Assembly: GCF_900111445.1 (NCBI RefSeq)
Contig: NZ_FOHE01000001.1
Coordinates: forward strand, 359,329 to 421,090
Length of the DNA stretch: 61,762 bases
Direction of reading: 5' to 3'
Origin: Oceanobacillus limi
GTDB lineage: Bacteria; Bacillota; Bacilli; Bacillales; Amphibacillaceae
The notes under the pieces were generated by a model, which saw only the letters and a list, made by a program, of their open reading frames with translations, was not told the origin of the DNA and did not search any database. Position numbers and translations under genes: made by a program. Shown one piece after another: positions 54,007 to 61,762 of the stretch (positions are counted from its first letter, which is position 1; each line of letters starts with the position of its first letter).

Positions 54007-55409
54007 TGACGGACAATAAAACGATTGTAATTGTAGGTGGTGGAATAACTGGCTTATCTGCTGCTTACTATTTACAAAAACAAATAAAAGCCAATAACCT
54101 ACCGTATGAAGTGAAGCTGGTAGAGGCGAGTAACCGCCTAGGTGGTAAGATTAAAACCATACGCAAAAATGGCTTTACGATTGAGCAAGGTCCAGATTCG
54201 TTTCTATCTCGTAAAAAGCCTGCTGTGAAACTGGCAGAAGAAGTTGGTGTGGATGATCAGCTCATTCGTAATGGAACAGGGCAATCGTATATTTTAGTAA
54301 ATAATAAACTCCATAAAATGCCTAGTGGTTCATTTATGGGGATTCCTACACAGGTTCGACCGTTTTTATTCTCCGGGATTTTTTCTATGAAAGGGAAATT
54401 ACGGGCAGGATTTGACTTTGTATTACCCAAAGGGAAGCCTGTTCAAGACCAATCTCTTGGAGCCTTTTTCCGTCATCGATTTGGAGATGAATTAGTTGAG
54501 AACTTGATCGAACCCTTATTATCTGGTATTTATGCTGGGGATATTGATGACATGAGTATAATGGCCACGTTCCCTAATTTTTATAAACTAGAGCAAGAGC
54601 ATCGTAGCTTAGTAAAAGGGTTGCAACAAACAATGCCAAAGCCGAAGAAATCAACTGGTAAAAAGCCAGGTATGTTCTTTTCATTCCCAGAAGGTCTAGA
54701 AACACTGGTTGAAAAAGTAACTGAAAAACTGGAAGATGGAACGGTTACATTAGAAGCTCCAGTAGACCATGTAGAGAAAAAAGAAACGGGCTATCACTTA
54801 TTACTTGGTAATGGTGACGTATTTAAAGCAGATGCTGTTATTATGGCAACACCACATAATCATTTACCTAAGATATTTAGTCAATACGATTTCTTTAAAA
54901 CATTCCAAGAGATGCCAGCAACATCTGTTGCGAATGTCGCCTTAGCTTTTGATGAGTCAGCCATTAAAAAAGACATTGATGGTACAGGATTTGTTGTTTC
55001 TAGAAATAGTGACTACCGAATTACTGCATGCACATGGACACATAAGAAGTGGCCTTCCACAACTCCAGAAGGAAAAGCGTTGGTACGGTGCTATGTCGGT
55101 AGACCTAATGATCAGTCTGTTGTAGAGTTATCAGATGAAGAAATTATTGATATCGTGCTAAAAGACTTAAATAAAACGATGGACATTACTGCGAAGCCGG
55201 AATTCAGTGTGGTATCACGTTGGAAAAATGCGATGCCTCAATATACAGTAGGACATAAAGAACGAATTGCTACGATTCGTCAAGAGGCAAAAGATAGATT
55301 GCCCGGCGTGTTTTTAACAGGTAGTTCCTTTGAAGGTATTGGAATTCCAGATTGTATCGAACAAGGGGAACAGGCAGTCAGTGATGTTTTAGAATTTTTA
55401 AAAGGGTAG
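54006..55409 (+). CDS. hemY: Coproporphyrinogen III oxidase (HemY/CgoX)
   Basis: A 467-aa FAD enzyme: Rossmann motif VIVGGGITGLSAAYYL (about 7-22), followed by the family stretch NRLGGKIKTIRKNGFTIEQG and the C-terminal FAD segment GVFLTGSSFEGIGIPDCIEQ. In this pathway it oxidises coproporphyrinogen III to coproporphyrin III with oxygen. The ATG overlaps the hemH stop by one base. chdC (hemQ), the last enzyme, is not in the window. Confidence 0.96.
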   Translation: MTDNKTIVIVGGGITGLSAAYYLQKQIKANNLPYEVKLVEASNRLGGKIKTIRKNGFTIEQGPDSFLSRKKPAVKLAEEVGVDDQLIRNGTGQSYILVNNKLHKMPSGSFMGIPTQVRPFLFSGIFSMKGKLRAGFDFVLPKGKPVQDQSLGAFFRHRFGDELVENLIEPLLSGIYAGDIDDMSIMATFPNFYKLEQEHRSLVKGLQQTMPKPKKSTGKKPGMFFSFPEGLETLVEKVTEKLEDGTVTLEAPVDHVEKKETGYHLLLGNGDVFKADAVIMATPHNHLPKIFSQYDFFKTFQEMPATSVANVALAFDESAIKKDIDGTGFVVSRNSDYRITACTWTHKKWPSTTPEGKALVRCYVGRPNDQSVVELSDEEIIDIVLKDLNKTMDITAKPEFSVVSRWKNAMPQYTVGHKERIATIRQEAKDRLPGVFLTGSSFEGIGIPDCIEQGEQAVSDVLEFLKG

Positions 55410-55419
55410 CTAATAGAAG

Positions 55420-55453
55420 ACTAGTTTCAGCTGATGCTGGAGCTAGTTTTTTT
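55420..55453 (+). terminator. Terminator of hemEHY
   Basis: ACTAG.TTCAGC / GCTGGA.CTAGT with a TGAT loop and T7 tail. Confidence 0.92.
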
Positions 55454-55518
55454 ATGAGATTAAGCAAAAAATATTTGCTTTGTTCAGAGTGTTTACTATA
55501 TGACAATAGACTTTTTTG

Positions 55519-55559
55519 GTAAAAAAAGAAGACCTCATGCGAACTTGAGATCTTCTTTA
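55519..55559 (-). terminator. Terminator of pepF
   Basis: Minus strand AAAGAAGATCTC / GAGGTCTTCTTT followed by TTTTACC. Confidence 0.9.
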
Positions 55560-55566
55560 TCACCTA

Positions 55567-57381
55567 TTATTCGTAACTTTTTTCTAGTTCATCTACTAGA
55601 GAACCAACAAAGGCAACAGCTTCTTTAATTGCATCTGGTTTGGACATGTCAACACCAGCTTTTTTAATAAGATCAAGTGGTTTTAATGTGCCACCAGATT
55701 TTAGTACCTCTAACCAGTTGTCTGCAGCAGGTTTTCCTTCCGTTTGAATCTTTTGTGCAACAGCAGTAGATACGGTTAATCCAGCTGAATACGTGTACGG
55801 ATATAGGCCCATATAATAGTGTGGTTGGCGCATCCAAGTAAGTCCGGAATTTTCATCAAAGGTTACAGCATCACCCCAGAAGCTTTCAAGTGCTTCTTGT
55901 TTTTGTTGGGTTAGGACATTCGCCGTTAAAGGAGTCCCAGCCTCTGCTAAATCATAAACGCGACGTTGATATTCACCTTCTAGTAGGTGCGTAACAAAGT
56001 TATGGTAATACGTTCCTAATAATTGAGTAATTACCCAACGCTTCATCCGTTTGTCATCGGTTTTATTTAACAAGTGATTGGCAAGTAGTAATTCATTAAT
56101 CGTAGATGGTGCTTCGACAAAGTAAGTCGAAGGACGTGTATTAACTAATGATTGATTTTTACCTGCTAAATAGAAATGTCCAGCATGACCAAGCTCATGG
56201 GCTAATACAAACGCACCACGCATTGTATCTGTCCATGTAATCAGGATGTAAGGGTGAACACCATATGGACTAGCGCAGAAAGCCCCAGTTTGTTTTCCAA
56301 CATTATCTGCTAAATCTACCCAACGGTCATTTAATCCTTTTTGCATAATTTCACTATACTCAGGACCCATTACTTCAAGTGCTTCTAAAATAACAGATTT
56401 AGCCTCTTCGTATGTGGTTTCTGGATTAAATTCAGGATCTAGTGGTGCTTTTAAGTCCGCATAATACAACTCATCTAAACCTAGCTTCTCTTTCTTTAAT
56501 TTTGCGTAACGCCGCATATGTGGCGCAAGCTCCTTTTGAATCACATCCAGCTGATTATGATACATTTCTTTTGTTACCTGTTGTGGAGCAAGGAGCATGT
56601 CTGTAACAGAATCATAGTTACGAAGACGAGACATCGTTACTTGTTTGGTTACCTCTGTTGCATAGGTTGCTGCATACGTATTTTTATATTGATTCAACGT
56701 TTTGGTAAAGGAATCATAGGCATCACGACGAATTCGAGTATTTGTTTCTAGCTCATAGCGGTCTTCATATAATGCAGCAGACATAGGCAATTCATTACCT
56801 GCATCATCTTTAATGGAATCAAATTGCATATCGGAAGATTTACTACGTCCATAAATCATATATGGTGCACCGTGCACCTCACTAAGTGCAGCTAGTGTTT
56901 CTTCAATTTCTGGTGATAAGGTATGCGGTTTGTCTTCTAATGTATCTTGTAGCATTTTTTTATAAGTAACAAGACCTTCTTCTTCGGATAGAAATTGATC
57001 CACCTGCTCTTCGGATAAGGTTAATAGTTCCGATTGAACAAATGATAGCTTTGCTCCAATACTAGCCATTGCAGAAGAAACTTTAGCCGAGTCTCGTTGA
57101 TTATTTGGATCACTACCATCTGCGCTAGAACGAAGACTAGCATATGTACCAACTCGAACCAATCGTTTGCGATAGTTTTCTAAGGCACGCAGACCATTTA
57201 ATAATGTAGTAGAATCGTTCACTAATTTTCCTTTATACTGTGTAACTTCTGTTATATCAGCTTGTACAGCCTCTAATTCTTTTTCCCAAGCATCTTCAGA
57301 CGGGAATAAATCTGTTAAATTCCATGTTTGTTCTACGGGTACTTCAGAACGATTCAGACGCTTTGCTTTTGTTGTTGTCAT
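55567..57381 (-). CDS. pepF: Oligoendopeptidase F
   Basis: A 604-aa M3B zinc metallopeptidase: active site FVLAHELGHAGHFYLAG (HExxH at about 392) with the third ligand Glu in VEAPSTINELLLAN about 26 residues later. It degrades cytoplasmic oligopeptides of about 7-17 residues. The ATG at 57381 follows GAGAGGGGATTTTTA; upstream frame to 57402 runs over that site. Monocistronic. Confidence 0.96.
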   Translation of the reverse strand: MTTTKAKRLNRSEVPVEQTWNLTDLFPSEDAWEKELEAVQADITEVTQYKGKLVNDSTTLLNGLRALENYRKRLVRVGTYASLRSSADGSDPNNQRDSAKVSSAMASIGAKLSFVQSELLTLSEEQVDQFLSEEEGLVTYKKMLQDTLEDKPHTLSPEIEETLAALSEVHGAPYMIYGRSKSSDMQFDSIKDDAGNELPMSAALYEDRYELETNTRIRRDAYDSFTKTLNQYKNTYAATYATEVTKQVTMSRLRNYDSVTDMLLAPQQVTKEMYHNQLDVIQKELAPHMRRYAKLKKEKLGLDELYYADLKAPLDPEFNPETTYEEAKSVILEALEVMGPEYSEIMQKGLNDRWVDLADNVGKQTGAFCASPYGVHPYILITWTDTMRGAFVLAHELGHAGHFYLAGKNQSLVNTRPSTYFVEAPSTINELLLANHLLNKTDDKRMKRWVITQLLGTYYHNFVTHLLEGEYQRRVYDLAEAGTPLTANVLTQQKQEALESFWGDAVTFDENSGLTWMRQPHYYMGLYPYTYSAGLTVSTAVAQKIQTEGKPAADNWLEVLKSGGTLKPLDLIKKAGVDMSKPDAIKEAVAFVGSLVDELEKSYE

Positions 57382-57534
57382 TAAAAATCCCCTCTCCTTC
57401 AAAAAAACTATTTCGGTACTCTAAGTATTATAATATAAATTTAGCTAGAATGATATGATTTTTCAGTATTTTTTCTAAAAATGAATGAGAAAATTTTCAT
57501 TCGTGGAAGCTTTATTGGAAGAGAAGCTAAATGA

Positions 57535-57569
57535 CAACAAAAAAACACAGCTATTTGCCCAATAGCTGT
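57535..57569 (-). terminator. Terminator of yhfH
   Basis: Minus strand ACAGCTATT / AATAGCTGT with a 5-nt loop and GTTTTTTTG tail. Confidence 0.88.
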
Positions 57570-57658
57570 AAAGTAGAAGTGTGTTATACTACAGTTGAAA
57601 TAGGTTGCTATACTTGTTTTTCGGTTAAACTACATTTGTATATAAACTATCTAACGCG

Positions 57659-57787
57659 TTACCTAGCCGGATGATCACATTCGTCACAAATATTACCGTA
57701 ACAATCGGCTTTTTCGTCCATTTCCTGACCGCAATGCTGACATTGTTTCTTAGGTAAATTTCTGAAAAACTCAATGACGTTTATCAT
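57659..57787 (-). CDS. yhfH: YhfH-like small zinc-ribbon protein, 42 aa
   Basis: Reads MINVIEFFRNLPKKQCQHCG then QEMDEKADCYGNICDECDHP-AR. Two CxxC knuckles (C16/C19 and C34/C37) and C29 suggest zinc binding. GGGGGAGCCAA precedes the ATG, and a clean terminator follows. The size and place next to yhfI and lplJ match B. subtilis YhfH. It is divergent from yhfI with a 99-bp gap. Function unknown. Confidence 0.88.
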   Translation of the reverse strand: MINVIEFFRNLPKKQCQHCGQEMDEKADCYGNICDECDHPAR

Positions 57788-57886
57788 TTGGCTCCCCCTT
57801 TGTGTAGTTGTTTTTATTGTATTATAACAGTATGCAAATTGTCAAATCTGTGTTACAACAAAAATAAGAATATTGAGGTGATTAGA

Positions 57887-58642
57887 ATGAAATTAACTGT
57901 TATTGGTTTTTGGGGAGGATTTCCTGCACCAGGTGGGGCTACATCCTCTTATCTATTAGAAAAGGACGGCTTTACCTTGTTAATTGATGCAGGGAGTGGT
58001 TCGTTGTCAAAATTACAGCACTATAAGCATGTGATGGATATTGATGCTGTTGTATTGTCACATTATCATCATGATCATATTGCTGATATCGGAGTACTTC
58101 AATATGCATGGCTTGTTCAGTCTTACGTTACGGGAATGAAAGAGATATTACCCATATATGGCCATAAGGAAGACCCATCTGGATTTGAGTCATTGACGCA
58201 TGAGTGTACAGAAGGGATAGCATATGATCCTGCTGACACATTGACTATTGGTCCGTTCTCTATTACCTTTCTAAAAACAAAACACCCAGTTCCTTGTTAT
58301 GGAATGAGAATAACAGATGGAGAAAAAGTTATCGTTTATACTGCTGATACGAGCTATAAAGATGAATGGATTCCCTTTAGTAAAGAGGCGGATTTACTTA
58401 TTACAGATTGTAACTTTTATGCAGATCAGGATGGGGCGGGTGCAGGACATATGACGAGTCATGAAGGTGCAAAAATTGCCAAAAATGCAGGTGTGAAACA
58501 ATTGTTATTAAGCCACCTACCACAGTATCGAGAGCCTAGAGATTTAGTCCGAGAAGCACGTTATTATTTTGATGGTGAGATTCAATTAGCTGAAGAAGGG
58601 TTAATATGGGAAAATGAAGAGCTTTCTTTTGATTGCTCCTAA
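57887..58642 (+). CDS. yhfI: Metallo-beta-lactamase-fold hydrolase YhfI
   Basis: A 251-aa MBL-fold hydrolase of the RNase Z-like size class: LSHYHHDHIADIG (about 58-70, HxHxDH), KHPVPCYGMRI, YTADTSYKDEW and LLSHLPQYREPRDLV near the end. Reaction unknown; relatives cleave phosphodiesters. ATG at 57887 follows TTGAGGTGATTAGA. lplJ follows after 48 bp. Confidence 0.91.
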   Translation: MKLTVIGFWGGFPAPGGATSSYLLEKDGFTLLIDAGSGSLSKLQHYKHVMDIDAVVLSHYHHDHIADIGVLQYAWLVQSYVTGMKEILPIYGHKEDPSGFESLTHECTEGIAYDPADTLTIGPFSITFLKTKHPVPCYGMRITDGEKVIVYTADTSYKDEWIPFSKEADLLITDCNFYADQDGAGAGHMTSHEGAKIAKNAGVKQLLLSHLPQYREPRDLVREARYYFDGEIQLAEEGLIWENEELSFDCS

Positions 58643-58690
58643 TTTTTCCATTAAACTGATAGTAGTACGATGTAATTAGGAGGGACAAGC

Positions 58691-59686
58691 ATGAAATTTA
58701 TTGATAACAAAGGCATTACAGATCCAACTATTAATTTAGCAATCGAAGAATATATCTTACAGAATTTTGGTGAGAAGGATACATATTTACTATTTTATAT
58801 CAACAAGCCTTCCATCATTATCGGAAGAAACCAGAATACCGTTGAAGAAATAAATACGGATTATGTTGAAGATAATGGTATTAAGGTTGTTCGACGCCTT
58901 TCAGGTGGGGGAGCTGTTTATCATGATGAGCAGAACTTAAACTTTAGCTTTATTACAAAAGATGATGGTGAAAGCTTCCATAACTTTGAGAAGTTTACAA
59001 AGCCAGTTGTAGAAGCGCTACAAAAACTAGGTGTACCTGCTGAACTAAAAGGTAGAAATGACCTTGTAGCAGACGGACGTAAAATTTCAGGAAATGCAAT
59101 GTTTTCTACAAAAGGGCGTATGTTCAGTCATGGGACATTAATGCTAGATTCTGAAATAGAAAACGTTGTAAAAGCATTAAATGTAAAAAAAGAAAAAATC
59201 GAATCAAAAGGAATTAAATCGATTCGTAGCCGTGTAGCAAATATATCTGAATTCCTAGATGAAAAAATTTCGATGGAAGATTTCAAGGAGCTCATTTTAA
59301 CATATATATTCGATGTAGAAGATGTAAATGAAGTTCCACGTTATGAATTAACCGAAGAGGATTGGAAAAATATTCACAAGATTTCCGAGGAACGTTATCA
59401 AAAATGGGAATGGAACTATGGAAAATCCCCTGCATTTAATGTACAAGTATCGCATAAGTTCCCAGGCGGTCTTGTTGATGTCCGTTTAGATGTGAAAAAA
59501 GGATTAATCGAAAACTGCAAAATTTTTGGTGATTTCTTTGGTTTAGGTGAAGTAACAGAGTTGGAAAATAAGATTATTGGTGTACGACATGAGAAAAAGG
59601 CATTGGAAGAAGCGTTGGCCGATGTAGATGTTTCCCATTACTTAGGAAAAATTACAAAAGAAGACCTAATTAACTTAATTTATTAA
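58691..59686 (+). CDS. lplJ: Lipoate-protein ligase LplJ
   Basis: A 331-aa enzyme that activates lipoate with ATP and attaches it to lipoyl domains (GcvH, E2 subunits). The motifs are RRLSGGGAVYHDEQNLNFSF (about 71-90), GRNDLVADGRKISGNAM (catalytic Lys about 135) and FSHGTLML. C-terminal accessory domain present (about 245-331). ATG after AGGAGGGACAAGC. Confidence 0.96.
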   Translation: MKFIDNKGITDPTINLAIEEYILQNFGEKDTYLLFYINKPSIIIGRNQNTVEEINTDYVEDNGIKVVRRLSGGGAVYHDEQNLNFSFITKDDGESFHNFEKFTKPVVEALQKLGVPAELKGRNDLVADGRKISGNAMFSTKGRMFSHGTLMLDSEIENVVKALNVKKEKIESKGIKSIRSRVANISEFLDEKISMEDFKELILTYIFDVEDVNEVPRYELTEEDWKNIHKISEERYQKWEWNYGKSPAFNVQVSHKFPGGLVDVRLDVKKGLIENCKIFGDFFGLGEVTELENKIIGVRHEKKALEEALADVDVSHYLGKITKEDLINLIY

Positions 59687-59690
59687 GGTA

Positions 59691-59722
59691 TAGCAGCTCG
59701 TATTTCGGGCTGCTTACTTTTT
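59691..59722 (+). terminator. Terminator of lplJ
   Basis: AGCAGCTCG / CGGGCTGCT stem followed by TACTTTTTC. Confidence 0.88.
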
Positions 59723-59746
59723 CGCTCTAAATGTTAACGCTTCCAC

Positions 59747-59775
59747 TTGAAAATAATAGTTTGGTCTTTTATACT
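59747..59775 (+). promoter_or_regulatory. Sigma-A-like promoter upstream of lcfB
   Basis: TTGAAA (59747-59752), 17 bp, TATACT (59770-59775). The FadR operator lies about 70 bp downstream, so either this promoter is roadblocked or another one nearer the operator is used. Confidence 0.55.
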
Positions 59776-59849
59776 TAAAATAGTGTTAAAATTTAAAGTA
59801 TAGGAAAAATTGCTTTTCTAATTAAGGAAGGTATTTTTCTTAGACCAAA

Positions 59850-59869
59850 ATGAATGACTATTCATTCAT
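59850..59869. promoter_or_regulatory. FadR (YsiA-type) operator
   Basis: ATGAATGACTATTCATTCAT matches the Bacillus FadR consensus WTGAATGAMTANTCATTCAW at every position. FadR, released by long-chain acyl-CoA, represses beta-oxidation genes, including lcfB in B. subtilis. Confidence 0.93.
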
Positions 59870-59896
59870 TTATTATTTTATAGGGGGTTTCTTGTA

Positions 59897-61444
59897 ATGA
59901 ATTTAAGTGAGCAATTATCTATAACAGCTAGAAAACACCCGGAAAAAACAGCCTATGTATTCCAAGACAAGGAGACTAGTTATTTCGAACTCGAAACGTC
60001 TGTACAACGGTTTGCAACACAGCTAGAAAACTTAGGCTACAAGAAAGGAGACCATATCGCATTAGTAGTTGGTAATAGTCCTTATTTTATTATTGGACTG
60101 TATGGTGCGCTCCGAGCTGGAGCAGTAGTAATTCCGATTAATCCGCTGTATACGCCTAGTGAGATGACGTATATTTTGCAAAACGGTGATGTAAAAGGGA
60201 TTATTACAATGGATGTACTATTAGAGAAGTTCGAAGCTATTTCAAATCACTTGCCAAATGTAGAACATTACATATCATGTGAAAGTGGGGTAGATCTAGA
60301 TCTATCATCACATTCATTAGCTTCTAAATTGCTATCGTTTACGCATTTGGTGCGAACTGGAGAAGCGGAGTTTAAAGATGAGAAACCGGTGCTAGATGAG
60401 GAAGATACCGCAATTATCTTATATACTTCTGGAACTACAGGGAAGCCCAAAGGTGCCATGCTAAGTCATAAGAATTTGTATTCGAATGCCAAGGATGTAG
60501 CGGATTACTTAACGATTAACGGAGAAGATAGAGTAATTGCTGCATTACCAATGTTCCACGTGTTTTGCTTAACCGTTTCTTTGAATGCACCATTAATGAA
60601 TGGTGGAACGGTTTTAATCGTACCGAAGTTTTCCCCACAAGAAGTATTTCGAATCGCCAGAGAGCATGGAGCTACGGTTTTTGCTGGAGTACCAACCATG
60701 TATAACTATTTACTTCAAACAGCAGAAGGCAATCAGGAGAACTTTTCTGGTATTCGCTTATGTATCTCTGGTGGAGCGGCAATGCCTGTTGCTCTACTAA
60801 CTCAATTTGAAGAAACATTCAATGTGAAGGTTTCAGAGGGATATGGCCTATCTGAAGCAGCGCCAGTAACTTGCTTTAATCCATTGGACCGTCCACGTAA
60901 GCCTGGCTCGATTGGCATGAGTATTATACATGTGGAAAATAAAGTAGTCGATGAATTTGGTGAAGAACTACCCGTTGGTGAAGTAGGAGAATTAATTGTC
61001 CGTGGGCCTAATGTGATGAAAGGGTATTATAAGATGCCAGAAGAATCTGCTGTAGCATTAAAGGATGGCTGGTTATATACAGGGGATATGGCAAGAATGG
61101 ATGATGAAGGATATTTCTACATTGTGGATCGAAAAAAAGATATGATTCTAGTCGGTGGCTACAATGTGTACCCTCGTGAAGTGGAAGAAGTATTGTATAG
61201 TCATCCAGCTGTGGCCGAGGCAGCGGTCGTTGGAACACCAGACCCCGATACTGGCGAGGCAGTGATAAGCTTTGTTGTGTTAAAAGATGCGTCCATCCAA
61301 GAAGATGAATTACGCGATTTTTGTAAAGGACATTTAGCAAAATATAAAGTACCTGCTAAAATTGAATTTTTAGAAGAACTACCTAAAAACACAACAGGGA
61401 AAATCTTAAGAAGACATTTAAAAGATAAAGTGGAGCAAGTGTAA
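59897..61444 (+). CDS. lcfB: Long-chain fatty acid-CoA ligase LcfB
   Basis: A 515-aa acyl-adenylate enzyme: P-loop [19 protein letters not shown] (about 176-194), [10 protein letters not shown] (about 315-324), [20 protein letters not shown] (about 392-411), and the terminal Lys in [13 protein letters not shown] (about 501). It makes acyl-CoA for beta-oxidation. ATG after TAGGGGGTTTCTTGTA. The FadR site upstream supports the lipid role. Order yhfI-lplJ-lcfB resembles B. subtilis. Confidence 0.96.
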   Translation: MNLSEQLSITARKHPEKTAYVFQDKETSYFELETSVQRFATQLENLGYKKGDHIALVVGNSPYFIIGLYGALRAGAVVIPINPLYTPSEMTYILQNGDVKGIITMDVLLEKFEAISNHLPNVEHYISCESGVDLDLSSHSLASKLLSFTHLVRTGEAEFKDEKPVLDEEDTAIILYTSGTTGKPKGAMLSHKNLYSNAKDVADYLTINGEDRVIAALPMFHVFCLTVSLNAPLMNGGTVLIVPKFSPQEVFRIAREHGATVFAGVPTMYNYLLQTAEGNQENFSGIRLCISGGAAMPVALLTQFEETFNVKVSEGYGLSEAAPVTCFNPLDRPRKPGSIGMSIIHVENKVVDEFGEELPVGEVGELIVRGPNVMKGYYKMPEESAVALKDGWLYTGDMARMDDEGYFYIVDRKKDMILVGGYNVYPREVEEVLYSHPAVAEAAVVGTPDPDTGEAVISFVVLKDASIQEDELRDFCKGHLAKYKVPAKIEFLEELPKNTTGKILRRHLKDKVEQV

Positions 61445-61461
61445 TTTAGCTCGTGTCGAAG

Positions 61462-61513
61462 AATCCGATGATTCAAAACGATTTCATTTGTTTTGAACTC
61501 GTCGGATTTTTGT
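61462..61513 (+). terminator. Terminator of lcfB
   Basis: AATCCGA.TTCAAAAC / GTTTTGAA.TCGGATT, then TTTGTTTTT. Confidence 0.93.
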
Positions 61514-61579
61514 TTTTGCCCATTCCCGTAACGCTGTTGCCCATTACAGTGCCGTAAAAGCAACATGATTTCCTTTATG

Positions 61580-61762
61580 GTCATTCGCTTTCCGTGGCCT
61601 GCCCTCAGACAAGGGAATACTGGAATATTGTGTTTCCTTAGACTCTTAGAGAGACAAAGGAACATCTACTAAAGAGTTGGCAACAGACTGAGGATCCAAA
61701 ACTGCACCAAATGAATGAAATCGGTCATTTAGCGGAATGAGGATCCATTTCGTTTTTGATGA
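61580..61762. repeat. Partial MITE-like element at the right edge
   Basis: Contains a GC-module fragment (TTCGCTTTCCGTGGCCTG, about 61585) followed by ATTTAGCGGAATGAGGATCC near the end, the inverse of the unit in elements C and D. It continues past the window. Confidence 0.68.

Overview
The window is low-GC DNA from a spore-forming Bacillaceae. Evidence includes strong AGGAGG-type ribosome sites, GTG and TTG starts, an alpha/beta-type SASP gene, Bacillus-type sigma-A promoters, a perfect FadR(Bacillus) operator, and long gene runs in the order known from the B. subtilis yha/yhf region (yheA, yhaR, yhzD, yhaQP, yhaONM, yhaL, prsA, yhaI, yhaH, trpP, hit, ecsAB, hmoB, pbpF, hemEHY, yhfHI, lplJ, lcfB). 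Glycine-betaine import and CDF/MFS transporters fit a halotolerant Oceanobacillus/Virgibacillus-like organism; this assignment is inference. No rRNA, tRNA, CRISPR array, transposase, prophage or plasmid gene was seen.

Layout. 1-525: array of 26 repeats of 20/21 bp. 0.7-2.3 kb: azlCD and a GNAT. 2.4-7.0 kb: ECF sigma/anti-sigma pair divergent from a NEW3-domain surface protein with an ABC-2 exporter. 7-12.5 kb: CDF transporter, IDEAL protein, HAMP-less chemoreceptor, UMF1-type transporter, a 50-aa basic protein and a zinc-dependent phospholipase-C-like protein. 12.8-17.1 kb: fumarase, SASP, MsmX-type sugar ATPase, PucR-type regulator. 17.4-29 kb: yheA, yhaR, yhzD, an autoregulated XRE/membrane protein/YhaQP operon, yhaO-yhaN, a GbsR-type regulator, yhaM, yhaL. 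29-36 kb: prsA, small membrane proteins, yhaI, and a GbsR-type regulator divergent from opuAA-AB-AC. 37-41 kb: yhaH, trpP, hit, a candidate structured RNA, ecsAB. 41.8-48.6 kb: M20 hydrolase, PAP2 phosphatase, MFS-liaFSR operon, bdbC with a thioredoxin-like partner. 48.9-55.4 kb: hmoB, pbpF, hemEHY. 55.6-61.4 kb: pepF, yhfH, yhfI, lplJ, lcfB.

Functional themes are envelope stress and export (ECF system, LiaFSR, PBP, PAP2, EcsAB, PrsA, BdbC), osmoprotection (OpuA with its own regulator), heme synthesis and turnover (HemEHY, HmoB), nucleic-acid processing (YhaO/YhaN/YhaM) and fatty-acid/lipoate metabolism (LcfB under FadR, YhaR, LplJ).

The most unusual non-coding items are: (i) a minus-strand candidate structured RNA of about 340 nt between hit and ecsA, with its own promoter, a perfect 15-bp closing helix, repeated hairpins carrying AUGAGG loops and an intrinsic terminator; (ii) a family of about 450-800 bp MITE-like elements sharing an ATTATGCGACGTAAC-type end, some with internal tandem units that form two large hairpins; (iii) the helically phased 20/21-bp array at the left edge.
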